DNA of 64,000 bases, taken from NCBI GenBank assembly GCA_030686995.1, contig CM060704.1, positions 116,290,042 to 116,354,041 on the forward strand, given 5' to 3'. The translations under genes were made by a program, and so were the position numbers. The notes below the pieces were generated by a model, which did not search any database, was not told the origin of the DNA, and saw nothing but the letters and a program-made list of their open reading frames with translations. The stretch is from Artemisia argyi (taxonomy: Eukaryota > Streptophyta > Magnoliopsida > Asterales > Asteraceae). This document shows, one piece after another, positions 33,700-46,419 of the stretch; the stretch's first letter is position 1, and every line of letters begins with the position of its first letter.

Positions 33700-33922
33700 A
33701 TCTCTAGAATGGCACCAAGTCATAAAGACTTGGAGCATTTAATGCCATTAATGCTACACACATTTAATAACTAAAGCTTTTAGGAATGACTTGGAGTTCA
33801 CCAAGTCTTCTTAAAAAGCTTTACAAAAAGCTTGTCATGCAATGCTAAAAACAATCCTCAAAAGCTTTTTGTAATAGTGAAAAGCTTTTGCTTGTTTAAG
33901 CCATTGGAGATGCTCTTAGAGT
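33700..33922. mobile_element. hAT-like MITE ('GAGCATCTCCAATGG' type)
   Basis: Right end reads ccattggagatgctctta, a common plant MITE terminus. The interior shares 'aaaagctttttgtaatag' with the repeats near 42.7-43.1 kb. Left end degenerate. Confidence 0.5.
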
Positions 33923-34394
33923 CAATGCATTACAAGACAAGACACAAATAACAAAAGGAATCACATTAACCAAAAACCTAAACACAAAAGAACACTAATT
34001 AATCTTCTTCTAAAAAAGGTTAAAATATGCAAAACAACATCTGACACCCTTAATTAATTACTACTAATTACATATCATCATTACTATTCATTAGCACTTA
34101 CGTTACCTTTTACTTTAACCACAATAAATAATCATTTTTTTACCACATTTCTTTTTATAACTACGTGTAAGTAAAGTGAGTGAGTAAGTGTGTGGGGCCA
34201 CATGTTTTTTTCTTTTTCATTATATCAAGTAAACTAAAAAAAAAGGATATAAAATTTTTATTTTTTCCCGCCCTTGCCGCTTATTCTTAAATCTAATCTT
34301 CTTCTTCCATCTTCTTTATTTCACTTTTCATTTTGACCCACAAAAAAAAAAAAAAAAAGAAAAAAAAATATCCGACAGTGTTTAAGGTAGTTTA
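33923..34394 (+). promoter_or_regulatory. Upstream region and 5' UTR of the CPP gene
   Basis: The leader just before the ATG holds CTTCTTCTTCC pyrimidine repeats (34307-34320) and an A-run at 34341-34358. No convincing TATA box was chosen. Confidence 0.4.
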
Positions 34395-37300
34395 ATGAAG
34401 ATGATTAGTGTCGTTAATGGTGAAAATGAAGAAGAATCTGAAAAGGGTATTGTTGTAATGGATACTCCTGAAAGAACCCAGATTGCAAATCCTTTATCTA
34501 AATTTGAGGTGATTTATTTTTAGGGTTTTTTTTTTTATAAAAAAATTGATTGAATTAAAGATTTTATTTTTGGTGATTGGTTTTGGAAATTGTTTGTGGG
34601 TTTTTATGGGGTTTGTAAAGGGTGTCTGGAAATGTAATCTTTATGTTGATTGGTTTTGTTTTGAGTTTGATTTGATCAATTTTGTGTTTTTTAGGGTTTT
34701 GGTTAAGATTTGGGGGTTGATTGAATGGGATCTGTGAGTTAAATTAGGGTTAGGGTTTTTTTAGGATTGTTTTTTTTGGGTCAGTTGTTGTTTTTGATGT
34801 TTTTTTGACAGTTTGGTGTTAAGATCTGTGAAGATGTGTTTAGTTTTATGGGATTATGCTGTAAAAATTTGTGCTTGATATGTGATTATGGTTTTACTAG
34901 GTTTAAGGTTACTAAAATTGCTTTCTTTGAGTGTTGACTTGTGGTGTTTGAGTGTTTGACTAATACAAATTATGATTCTGATTGTTTCGGGTCAAAATAC
35001 GCAGATATCAGAACAACGAGGAGTGTTTCTTACTTCGAGTATTTATCTGCTTCTTCAAATCTGCTCATTTCAACCTTAATTAAAATCAGATTCATATTTG
35101 TATTTGCCAAACACTCTAAATTGATTACTGTGACTTTGTTTAACAAAATGATACTTTGTTTTCTCTTTGGAAAATGATTATTAGATAAGTGTTGTAATTT
35201 GTTAATTTGGTTGTTTTATTGAAGCGTTTTGCTGTTTGTTTGCAGGACTCGCCGGTCTTTAATTATATCAACAGTCTTTCACCTATAAAACCAGTGAAGT
35301 CTATGCACTTTACTCAGACGTTCAGCTCTCTAAGTTTTGCATCTCTTCCATCTGTTTTCACTTCACCTCACGTCAGCTCTCTCAAAGACTCAAAGTTCTT
35401 AAGAAGGTATATTGCACTTAAGCTGTTTCATTTAAGAGGTGTTTCGGTTCACATTTTGTACTGCTAATTTGATAATCATTTTTAATGTTTGGACACACAA
35501 GTCATGCTTTTGATTATCTATGTGTTTAATGGTCAAATAACGCGTTTTTCGATAAACTGAAATTACAGTTACCTAATTTGGAAGGTTTCACTTGCGTTTG
35601 GTCATTTTATTTGATATCACATTATCACTTTCAAAAGACACATAAACACCCCATAGATTTCTATCGCTTAATCTTTTTGTTATGTTAACTGTTACATCCA
35701 GGCACCAGTTTCTGGACCCGTTAAAACCTGAACTTACGTCTGAGGACGCAAAGAAAGCTGAAACCACTGAAGGGAATTTAAACACTGATCAAAACTCGTC
35801 AAAGCAGCAAATGGATGACAATCCCAGTGATTCCAATTACGAAACCTCTGCTGTGCCATTAAATGGGTGCTCAAATTTTGAATCAAGTAAACTGAGCTAT
35901 GAGCCTGTTAGCCTCAACACAATGAATACGTTAAAAATGGCGGGTCCATCAGCATCATCTGCTCCATTCATTAACAACGTCTCTGCAGATGGTTCTCTAA
36001 GAATTGAAGGAGAAATTGAAGGGATTGATGCACTTCATCATGGTAAAGAAGCAACGGGATGTGACTGGGACAGTTTGATATCTGATGCCTCAGAGTTGCT
36101 TAATTTTAACTCACCTAGTGAGATGGTGCCATACAAGGGTTCTGGTCAAAGCACGTTAGATTGTACAGATTATAAAGTCGATGGTACAGATAACAATCCC
36201 TCAGAAAAGAATGACGGTATGAATGGTGCACCTGAGAATCATCAAACTGTTGACAGCACTTTAAACAATTTTGAGGTCGGTGAGCAAGTGGAGGATGCAG
36301 ATGAGGTATAAGTTTTATTCTTTTCATGTGATATTATATGAAAAACTATTGTTTCATGCATTAGTACCATAGCTACTTGAATTGATTAGATCAGCACCTT
36401 CATTTACGAGCTTTCATGGAATGAAGGCTTAGAAGTCAAATTTTTGATTATTTACGAATTGGCAAAATGGCTCTTCATGGTAGTTTCGACTCATTTCTAA
36501 AGCATACTATTTAACTCCATGCGGAGCCAAATCAGTCAACGGGTTGAAAGTCACATAAACTCTTATTCTAATGCATATTTTACTACCTCTTTAAACGTTT
36601 TTTTTAAAGATTTAGATTGTTATTGTAAATTTGCTATATAATGTTATTTACAACTAACACTATAATATTTTTGATTAAAAAAATGGACAAAAGGGTGTTT
36701 ACAAGTCAACTCAACCAGACAAACCCTTTTCGGTGCGTACCAAAATAAACTATTTCAGCCCAAACCTGTTGTGACCTTACCCAATCTGTCCATCTTGCCT
36801 TCATTAGTAGGTAAACATCAACTTTGCCTTGTTTAAATCAATAAAAAAATCTTTTTGAGGACACATAAAGGTTCCCAATTGCATTTCTAATTCTTATATC
36901 ATTAACAAATTGGCATAAATTTTTATTGTGCTATATTTGTATGTCTGCAGGGTGGTCCAAATGTGTTTCGTGTTATGAGAAGACGTTGTCTAGTCTTTGA
37001 GATGTCAGGGTCTCGAAGGAAGCACTTTGAAGATAGCTCAAATGGCAGTTCGCAAACTGTTCTTCCAAATGATAATAATTTACCTCCATTAAGCGCCGGA
37101 AATGATTCCTCTAGATGTATTCTACCAGGAATTGGTCTGCATTTAAATGCCATTGCTTCAAATTTAGTGGATCAAAAAGTTAAGCATGAAAGCTCTGGCT
37201 CTACTAGGCAACTTATAATCGGACATCCTTCCGGTATTTATGGTTCAATGGCATTGGCAACACTTGATGCACCCTCTTTGGAGAACGACATGGGGCCTGC

Positions 37301-37827
37301 TCAAAATTCACTCCTAGTTGCTGAAGATGCATCTAAAGCTCTAAATTTTGTAATTAGTGAAGAGTTAAGTCAAAGTCAAACTAGCCCGAAAAAGAAGAGG
37401 CAAGTTACCTACATTCCTATAGTGTTCTTTTTGATAGTGGTTCCAAAAAAACTTACTAATAATCGGCATAATAAAATATCATATATACCCTTTTTATATT
37501 TATCTCCTGTAAATATAATTGGAATTTGCCAAACGTTCAATTTTACAAAAAGTGATTATTACACTTGCATGTAGCAGAAACACATACACATATTATCTCC
37601 TGCACCATGTTCTATTAGAGCTGATTCTTTTATTTTGATTCTAAAAAAATACATCCAAATATACCCTACATCACATTTGTAAATGTCATTGATTTTATCT
37701 GTTTGACATTTGATGTAATTTACAGGCGTAGATCAGATGCTGATGGCGAGGCTTGCAAGCGTTGCAACTGTAAGAAATCAAAGTGTTTGAAGCTGTAAGT
37801 TCTATCAAGCTCTGTATAATGTTTTTG

Positions 37828-37868
<41 letters not shown>

Positions 37869-39546
37869 TATTGGGATGGCTTTCAGTCATTTAATGGGAT
37901 GTCAGTTTTTTGTGTGTGCTTTCTAACTTTGAAATTCACTTTTGAACTACTACTTGTTTCAGTTACTGTGAATGCTTTGCTGCCGGTGTTTATTGCGTGG
38001 AACCATGTTCATGTCACGATTGTTTCAACAAGCCGATACATGAAGATACAGTGCTTGCAACTCGCAAGCAGATTGAATCCCGCAACCCTCTTGCATTTGC
38101 TCCTAAAGTCATTAAAACCGCTGATCCAATGCAAGAGGTTTGTCTCACACATTTTTAATATTATATTAATGTATTCTATATTTGTGAATACAGAAGTTCA
38201 ATATAAACACATGTTTATGATTATTTTTCTTCATACAGGATGAATTGAACAACACTCCAGCTTCCGCGCGACATAAAAGGGGATGCAATTGCAAAAAATC
38301 TGGTTGCCTCAAGAAATACTGTGAATGCTATCAGGTTCTTAACTCTTGCTGTACTGTCTGGTGTTAGTGTTGTGCAGACCTAGCAAAATGGGCGGGTCTG
38401 ACATGTTGGGTAACTTGTCAGAGTGGGTAATTCTGGTACAGTGCAAAAACGGATGGGGTGACCCGGGAGACTTTTTGTTCAATTTTTTTCAACTTTTTGA
38501 AAATAGTTAGAGCGAGTCAAACATGAATTATGTTATCTGAATAAAACCTTTGATCCCCTTTGACTTTTTAGAGATGAGATAACCTGAATTGATCTATTCA
38601 TAAAAAAATGGGTTGTGAAATTTTCTAATTTTGGTTATCTGGTTTCTTCTTAAAGGGTGGTGTTGGATGCTCCATCAACTGCAGATGCGAAGGTTGTAAG
38701 AACACATTTGGTCGCAAGGATGGTAAGCATGCTTTCTGTTAACTTCATTTATGTGATATTAATGAAGTTGGTGCATTTATAATTTTACTATTTTGAAGTT
38801 GGTTTATGGTGGATATAACTCAAGGTTTGGTTTTATAGGCTCGGAAATGGATTTAGAAGTGAATCCTGCAGACGAGTCTGAAGGGATTGGGAGTGATGGA
38901 AGCTTGCAGATGGTATTGCACAGTGAAGCTGAAGGGATTTCTGCTACTCCGATATCTGCTACTCCTGCATCCCCTTCACGTTTTGGCAGGTAAAAACAAC
39001 AAAACTGTTTTGTGGTTTTAGCTTTCCATGGTTTTGTGGTTTTAACTTGTTTGGCTCATATGTTTGTCCGGTTCCGTTATTACGTAGTTACAATCCGAAA
39101 GTTTATCCCATTAGAGATACAACATAACCCAAATTGACCCACGCAAATCTAAACATGTCAAAATTGCTTGCTTTACCTTCAGTAATTAATCATATATTTA
39201 CATTGGTAATGGCAGGCAATCTATTGCATTGGTAAAATCCTCGAAGGGCAAACCACCAAGATCTTTTCTAGCAATCAAAGGGTCATCGTCTAGCCAAAGG
39301 TTTGGAACACTAAATCCTTTCAAAGGTGTCGAAAATCAGCAATTACAGACAGTTGGTGAAAATGAGATACCCGAAATTCTTGAAGGAAACAACGGATCTC
39401 CAATTAGTGGTGTGAAATCTTGTTCACCAAACAGCAAGAGAGTGTCACCTCCACACTCTGGCGGCATGGGTCAAAGAAGCAGCAGGAAGTTGATTTTGCA
39501 ATCAATTCCTTCGTTTCCATGTCTCACCCCAAACTCCAAGCAATGA
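34395..39546 (+). CDS. TSO1-like: CPP-family (TSO1/TCX-like) CXC-domain transcription factor
   Basis: Ten exons: 34395-34508, 35246-35406, 35702-36305, 36951-37399, 37726-37794, 37963-38137, 38239-38334, 38656-38722, 38839-38989, 39216-39546. The total of 2217 nt gives 738 residues with frame kept throughout. An N-terminal block ([19 protein letters not shown]...TFSSLSF) is specific to TSO1/SOL proteins. MRRRCLVFE follows (~residue 300). Two Cys-rich CXC motifs ([11 protein letters not shown] from ~451 and C-N-C-K-K-S-G-C from ~540) flank the RNPLAFAPK hinge. Such proteins bind DNA at CHR-like sites, probably within DREAM-type complexes, and control cell division in meristems and flowers (family knowledge). 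Intron 4 has a GC donor (AG|GCAAGT). Intron 5 holds a poly-T run (37829-37866). A second in-frame ATG lies at 34401. Confidence 0.93.
34520..34764 (+). promoter_or_regulatory. Telo-box-like motifs in intron 1 of the CPP gene
   Basis: TTAGGGTTTT occurs at ~34520, 34691 and, as the doubled TTAGGGTTAGGGTTTT, at 34744. Telo-boxes (AAACCCTAA on the other strand) in 5' introns are known enhancers of genes expressed in dividing cells; use here is inferred. Confidence 0.4.
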
Positions 39547-39988
39547 TGTGAATCATTGCTTTTGCTTCTTCGAATGTCGATGGATGCTTTATCTTTCTTT
39601 AGTTACTGTGTAGTCTTTTCTTTTCTTTGTTCTTTTATTCTTTTTTTGATGTTTAGTTGTTTACTTATTCAGTTCATAACTATGCTTGTAAAATAATAAT
39701 ATGTTCTTAGTTGCTGTTTGCTTATATCATAAACATATATATAAATATCAGTACTAGTTATATCTGGGTAGTCTCTAAATTATCTAACTAGCACATGTAC
39801 CAGCCATAACAAAGCTACTTATGATCATACTTTGGAAAACAACTGGATCAGCAATGGTAAAAATCTTTCTAAAGGAACACTTGACAAAAACTAAAAACTA
39901 CTGAATACATCTTGTGATAGCTATGTAATTCTAACAAAGACCTATGTAATTCTAACTTCTAATGAGCAAAACAGAGTTAAAAGTCTTC

Positions 39989-41440
39989 TCATGTGGGAGC
40001 TATGTAATTACCATTGATAGATTTCTGCAAGTCCTTCACCCATTGAAATGCTTTCATCATCTTAAACTTCACAAACTCAGTTGCTGACCAAAATGCTGAC
40101 CAAAATGGTCTCGTGTTTTCAAACACAAAGATTCGTTTATACTCAAGAATCCAAGTGTTTTCATCTAAACGCCACACTGATGAACTCCATTTTCCTTGCT
40201 CCCATGAAGTATTTGCATTTCTGATCAAACTACTCGACTCCCCATTCAACCACTGCCACTTACAAACAAGTATCAATTAAGCCCATGTCATATGAACTTC
40301 ATATCAAATAAAAAATAATACGAGTATATACCTCAGTTACTCTTCCTGACAAGATAGTGAACGATCTTGAGTCAAATTCAGTTTTAAGCAAACCAGCAGT
40401 TTCCAAAGGCCATCCCCATATACTCACTTCTTCAATTCCAGATTTATATAGTTGACAACGAGATCTCAAGATCAAACCATCCTAAACATATAATTACAAC
40501 TTATTAATCACACAATCACAATGAACATGTACACACATAAGGGGCATTTGGTATTGCGCTTTAAACAACTTATTACATTTCGTACAACAAGTGAATTCCT
40601 TTTGAGTATTCGGATGAGCCACAAAATGCATATACTTATTCTTTTTCCAAAGGCACAAAACGCATTTTCAAGAAACTGAACCTTGTTTGAAAACGCAATC
40701 CCGAACACACAGAGAACATATACACATTGGGATCGCATTTTCAAACAACTTATTGTGTTTTGATACATCACATAAGCCCTTTTGAGCGTCTAAAATGAAC
40801 AACTAAACACTTACACTAATCCCATTACCAAAGGCGCAACACGCACCTTCAAGAAACATGATAATTTTATTTAAAACGCAAACCCAAACACCCCGATATA
40901 ACAGACAATCTAACAACTCACCTGAACTATTTCCCATTTCGGGTTCCTAAATCCACCTTCTTGCACAAGATTCCCTATCTCACTATTCAAAAACCGTAAC
41001 TTTTCCTTTACAGCATCAAACTCGACTGCTCGCTCACTCAAATCCCTCACAATCTCACCCGACAACTTCGTCTTTAAAACCCTCTCACCAACAAACTTAA
41101 CCCCAATATTCCCAACAAAAACCAAGCACAAAACCACAACACATTTCATCATCATTAGCCCATATCGAAAACCCATCTTCTTTTTCGCAATCTTGACCTC
41201 AAAATCACCCCTTTTCGTCAAATCAGCCACTAGACAAGAACCAGTATCGGATCCTGGAGTCGAGACAGTTGACGGGTTAAAGAAAAGAGGCGTTACAGGC
41301 GGTGATGGTTTCGCGGTTTTGGAAGAAGATGGCATTAAGTCGAGAGTGGCGTTGATGCTAGCGAGACATGTTTCGCAGGTGCAGTTGGCGTCTCTGCGAC
41401 AACGGGTTGATTTGGGTGTTTGGATTGTGGTGTTTGTCAT
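39989..41440 (-). CDS. Single-pass membrane protein with Cys-rich N-terminus, function unknown
   Basis: Three exons on the minus strand: 41440-40922, 40481-40332 and 40258-39989, phase 0 joins, 312 residues. The start chosen is MTNTTIQT; 41 extra codons upstream are open but look like leader. Residues 14-25 carry C-x5-C-x-C-x2-C, a possible metal site. Then follow a Pro/Ser linker, a basic patch (KIAKKK), one membrane span (~94-117), a coiled-coil-like stretch (~128-160) and a Trp-rich C-terminal domain with WGWPLETAGL, WQWLNGE and WSSSVWRLDENTW. The pattern looks like a conserved plant family but I cannot name it. It ends 443 bp from the convergent CPP gene. Splice sites are canonical and the frame intact, so it is probably functional. 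Confidence 0.85.
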
Positions 41441-41659
41441 TGGATTTTGGATGGGGTTTTGAAAGATTTGATTTTGGGTTTTGGGTGGGAAGAAGTGGAA
41501 GAGATGTGATTTGAAATTTGAAAGGCAACGGCTATGCATAAATATAGTATAAGAGTTAAACACGGGATGATACCGTGCAAGTAAGTGAGGAAAGTAAATG
41601 GCAATAGTCTAAATTAGTAGTCTAACAGGGTAAAAAAGGTTCGATTTTCTTTAAATCTT

Positions 41660-42006
41660 GAGTAGATTACATGGTTCGTCCATGTGGTTTGGCCAAAATC
41701 CTTAATTGAGTCCTTATCTTTTCAATTGCGTCAATTGAGTCCTTATTCTGAAACTATGTAACACTGTTAGTCCTTATCGCTAACTGTCGTTATCTCAAAT
41801 TGGCAAAGTTAGTCCATTAACCAAACGGTCGTTTGCAATGTTTGATTAATGGACTAACTTTGCCAATTTGAGATAACGACAGTTAGCGATAAGGACTAAC
41901 AGTGTTACATAGTTTCAGAATAAGGACTCAATTGGCGCAATTGAAAAGATAAAGACTCAATTAGGGATTTTTGCCAAACCACAGGGACGAACCATGTAAT
42001 TTACTC
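41660..42006. mobile_element. Mutator-type foldback MITE
   Basis: 347 bp, almost entirely a palindrome with arms of ~165 bp (e.g. 'ttgagataacgacagttag' on one arm and its complement on the other). Perfect 9-bp duplication TTAAATCTT at 41651-41659 and 42007-42015 identifies Mutator-type transposition. No coding capacity. A transcript would fold into a long hairpin. Confidence 0.88.
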
Positions 42007-42059
42007 TTAAATCTTCTACTATGCTAAAAGTGAAATGGTATTTGGCGGAACCATCTCAA

Positions 42060-42222
42060 GTCCGTGTACCTTTTTGGTACTGAGCCCCCCACCCAACAAG
42101 GAAGGCATATCTTGATAAATTACCTAGGCAAGACTAGCTGACCAAGTTGGAGTCCGGATTCGAACCCCCGCCTTTAAGCTTTGACTTGGTCAACTGCGCG
42201 CTTTTGCGGTAGTTGTTGGCCA
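42060..42222 (-). mobile_element. SINE-like, tRNA-related repeat
   Basis: On the minus strand GGGGGTTCGAATCCGG is a good Pol III B box, with a degenerate A-box region about 50 bp upstream near 42205. A TC-rich end follows. No target duplication resolved. Confidence 0.4.
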
Positions 42223-42228
42223 ACTTTA

Positions 42229-42611
42229 AGAGTGCGTTTGTTTCACAGGCGTGTCTTTTGAATTTGAGATTGATGACTAAAACCATGTTTGTTTATAAAA
42301 TTATGATTTAAAATCGGGACTCAACCCCAATGGTCTCTCACTTTTCAAAAGTAAGGGGAAGGGTGTGGTTTGATAAATATTCATGTTTTTTGTGAGACAC
42401 ATTTACAACTCTACTCTCATTTATCTCTATATTTATTTTTAATAATAATATTTTTTATTACAAAAATATTATATAAAATAATTAATACAATTAAACATTA
42501 TTTTCTCTCTTTTAAATCAAATCCAAATCAAATTCAAATCGAAATCTTAATCCACAACTTTACATTCAAATAAAAATCCTAATCTAAACTCATCTACAAA
42601 CTAAACATGCC
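42229..42611. mobile_element. Tourist-like MITE
   Basis: 383 bp with ends AGAGTGCGTTTGTTT and (inverted) GGCATGTTTAGTTT, flanked by TTA at 42226-42228 and 42612-42614. AT-rich core without coding content. Confidence 0.55.
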
Positions 42612-42639
42612 TTAACTTTTTACATTTAATATATACATA

Positions 42640-43137
42640 TTTTAGTGTAGTTGCATTTATTGCATTAAATGCATAAGTAATTAATGGCTAAAAGGTTTTT
42701 TTTAAAAGCTTGGAGTTTATCGCTGAGTCTTTTGTAAAAAGATTTTTCAAAACCTTTTGCTACAATGCTAAAACACTTTTCCAAAAGCTTAATAGATTTT
42801 TCAAAACCTTTTGCTACAATGCTAAAAAAACTTTTCCAAAAGCTTAATAGAATGGTAAAAAGCCTTTTGTGTTTTATGCATTAGAGCATCTACAATGGGG
42901 TGTTTGATGAAAAACTTTTCACTATTTGAAAAAGCTTTTCAAAAGCTTTTTAGCATTGAATGGAAAGACATTTTAAAATAATTGAAAGAAAGACTTGGCT
43001 GTCGCCAAGCGTTTGAAAGAATGGCGTTTTACTTGCAAGTATTGTAATAAATGTATCAAGACATGACAACTTTAGCATTTATTGCAATAAATGCATAAAG
43101 TCTTTTATGATGCATTGCTCATGCTCTTAGATACACA
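42640..43137. mobile_element. Cluster of hAT-like MITE sequences with an internal tandem duplication
   Basis: TIR-like ends tagagcatctacaatgggg (~42892) and (inverted) taagagcatgagcaatgc (~43133). To its left, a ~57-bp unit containing ttttcaaaaccttttgctac is duplicated (42745-42850). Related to the repeat at 33700-33922. Confidence 0.5.
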
Positions 43138-43384
43138 TATAAGGTGGTTAAGAAAGCGAGATATTTTGATTAAGCTGTGTACATGTGAGTTAAATACTTG
43201 ACATTTCCGGTTAACTTGAAACATGGGTTATGTGATTTTTACCGATAACTAGCTTATAGACCTGTGAAATCACGGGTATCTTGAAAGTATATATTCATCA
43301 AAGAGTTATGTGAGTAGATCAATTAACAAACAATAAAGAACGTAATTAGGTTACATCATTATCTGAAGGAAATTGTAAAACATA

Positions 43385-43712
43385 AAATATTAATATTCTT
43401 AATGAGATCGGGTGGTCTTGCAGATGAGAAGTACACGAAATACATATTGATATTCTATTGAGAGAAAGTAGAGAGAGGGTGAGAGAAAGAACTTTATTAG
43501 AAAATGGATTACAAGTCTAACTCAAGAACTTTCTTAGAAAATGGATTACAAGTCTACTTTTGTACACCCCTCATGGAGAGTCATGAGGGGTTTATACAAG
43601 CGACTACATTGCTATCTATTACATATTGACATTATTAGTCCGTGTGTTATACACATACTAGATAACTAATGCAATTCCAGACAATGTCGTTAACTCAAAA
43701 GCTAACAATCTC
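43385..43712 (-). mobile_element. Probable LTR of a decayed Copia-type element
   Basis: On the minus strand a purine tract (ggagggagat) is followed by TGTTAGCTTTTGAG, the usual polypurine-tract/LTR junction, then a TATA-like region. The internal side (43713-44223) has only scraps of possible coding sequence. No target duplication found. Confidence 0.45.
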
Positions 43713-43819
43713 CCTCCACATGACGACATATGGGACTACAAGTAAAAACAATAACTAAGTAAGTGTAGCAACACTCAGGACGTCTTCAAAGCTCATTTAT
43801 TCAATTTGAAAGTTCCAGC

Positions 43820-43977
43820 TTTTCGTCTTATATACTTGCAATGTAGTCTTCAAATGATATTGAAGTTCGCTCTTTCAAAGATGCATCTTGATCTTTTCAT
43901 CTTATATACTTGCAATGTAGTCTTCAAATGATATTGAAGTTCTCTCTTTCAAAGATGCATCTTGATCTTTTGCTCTG
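43820..43977. repeat. ~77-bp tandem duplication
   Basis: Two nearly identical copies of a unit running from 'cttatatacttgcaatgtag' to 'gatgcatcttgatctttt'. It lies inside the decayed Copia-like region. Confidence 0.85.
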
Positions 43978-45703
43978 AACACTGTAATGATGTAATTGGG
44001 TTATGACTACCTCCCAATTAGTGCGCTTTCTTTTTTTTGGTATTTTCTGATTTTCTGAAAATGTTGCAAAATAACATAGAAACAAAATAAATAAAATGTA
44101 TAACTCCCTCCTAACTGACAACCCTTTTACTTGTAACTCGATTTTTTTGAACAGCTTGTTAGTTGTTAGTGGTTCAGGTAGCAGTGACATGCAATCATAG
44201 AGTATGCTGACCCTGAACTCCATCTGTGTAACACCCCCAAAATATCGCGGCGGAAGATAATGTCACTGGGGGATTACTTCTTAGCACACAATACAAGTTA
44301 TATAAAATGACTCTAAATAAGACGTTTTGAAATAATTTATCATTCGATTAAGTTAAACATCAGATCTTAACAAAGAGGTCCCACAAGTTTAAGTAATAAA
44401 CATAAAAGTTTTATTGAATGTTAATGATGCATTGTCTTAAAAAATATCCGTGCGCCTTCACATGCCAGCTAATAAAGACCTGAGATAAAACATGATAAAA
44501 ACGTCAACACAAAGGTTGAGTGAATCCATAGAGTTTAAGTAAAAAGCAGATGATCACAATATAATTCAGTTTGTAAAGTGACTAAGTACCGAATACAAAG
44601 TCGGAAAGGTTATTATTGCCCTAAGCTCGTAACACCGAACATTAACGTCATTTTTCGTCATCATATAATAAATTTGCCCTTCGACAATAGGTAATAGCCA
44701 ATTACCTAGTAACCTCAAATACAGTTCACACGATAGCCCAACAGGGCAAGTTCGACATGAGGGCGGTCAGGCCCAAATAGATCTATTAACGGCTTCGCGT
44801 TTACACGCATGTAATTAACGGTTCACGATTGAAGTGACTTTCAGGCTATGGGAAACTTAAGCAATAATAATATCAGGTAAGCATACAATTTAAAGCAATT
44901 GTGATCATAAGTAAATATGTCATGTATCTCCCCCACGGAGTTTGTAAAACAATTGAAGTGAAAATTAGGGCTATGGACTCACCAATGATGAGGTGGTAGT
45001 GGAAATACGGAGAAAGGAGTATGTCGAGAGAAACCGCAAAAGTCATGAGTGACCTATAGAAAGTTCAACACGTCTTAGGCTCGGGGAAATAATATGTAAT
45101 GCTTATACATAAGTTTTTATACAGTACTTAGACTTATAATATCTTAATGTAACTTAGTTATGAGTTTTATAGTATGTCGTGGGTCGAAAAGATGTTTGTT
45201 TAAGTTTATACGAGTTAAAATGCAAAGCTCTTAGAATTTTGATGAAAATGCCGCACTAATAGGGTCACCATTTCACCGTAAGGGATAAAATTATGAACTT
45301 TATATGCTTGGAAAGGTATGACTCTGTACTTTTCAAAAATCAAAGCCTCACTTAACTGAGAACTTCATAACAAGGGTAAAATTACTAATTTACCCCTGTA
45401 TGTCAATTCTGAAAGTTCCAACATCCAATTAGGCTTAGGAAAATGAGTAGATCTTTTGTTCCAGTGGGAAAAGTTTTCTACGTCTTAGCTCAAACTTTCG
45501 TATGTTTTGACCAACAAAAGGTTGTTTGCAAAATTTTAGAGTATTAGGTCATTCAAAACTGACATGAATTAGGATGCAAGGTTTTCGGGGAAATGACTCT
45601 ATGACCTATAGCTAAATCACCATATTTTTGTTTTAGCTTAAAACCCACTGAGAATAAAATGGTGGTGTCGTTTTGTCTCTTGAAAAACTGGACATCTTAT
45701 AGA

Positions 45704-45950
45704 CATTGGCGTAGCTATTTAGGGGCGGGGAGGGGCGCCCGACCCCCATAAATTTTTTTTGCGATGTAGGGGTATATAGTTTTCGTGTAGAAAAAATTCG
45801 GTATATTCAGTTTCGACCCCCCATTTTAATTGTGAAATTTTTTATGCATTAAGCAATAAAATTGATCAATTACATTTTACATAAGCCCATCTCCCCAAAC
45901 TAAAATCCATTAACAAACCAAATCCCAAACTAAAATCCATTACTTAGCCC

Positions 45951-46004
<54 letters not shown>

Positions 46005-46419
46005 GGAACAATCCCTAACAATTAACAAACCAATTAACCAAATCCCAAACCCTCCCCCTTCTACCCTCAGAATCTAGCAAACAGTATGGTGATTTACATA
46101 GAAAAAGAAATTGCTAACAAGTTTGATGTGGAGTCCAATAATTGAATAATTCAAGGATCTTAAAGCTCGAAAGGCTGAATTCTAATTTCTTCAATGAATC
46201 GAACCAGGTACAAACCGTTTGTCTCCGTTTTAATGTTTAGTTGTCTTGGACAAATGCTTAGTTTGTTAGTGATTGAATTTTTTTTTATAATAATAGTATT
46301 TAATTTTTTACCCGACCCGAATCGAATCACAGACCCGAACATATTTCCCGAAAAATAGCGTTAGGAAAAAAAAAATTTAGATCCCGACCCCCACTGAAAA
46401 TTTTCTAGCTTCGCCACTG
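45704..46419. mobile_element. Non-autonomous hAT element
   Basis: 716 bp with ends CATTGGCGTAGCT and (inverted) CAGTGGCGAAGCT. A perfect 8-bp duplication, CTTATAGA, lies at 45696-45703 and 46420-46427. The CAGTGGCG end and 8-bp duplication are hAT-type. It contains a run of about 48 A at 45954-46003 and repeated 'cgacccccat'-type C-rich motifs near each end. Confidence 0.88.
45954..46003 (+). repeat. Poly-A tract
   Basis: About 48 A in a row within the hAT element. Confidence 0.95.

Noticed and set aside
41193..41462. Plus-strand 89-codon frame
   Set aside because: Antisense of exon 1 of the membrane-protein gene; no domain.
41440..41563. Longer start for the membrane protein (41 extra codons)
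   Set aside because: The extra residues look like translated leader; MTNTT precedes the first recognisable Cys-rich block.
42130..42200. Possible functional tRNA gene on the minus strand
   Set aside because: A good B box but no cloverleaf and a poor A box; treated as SINE-like.
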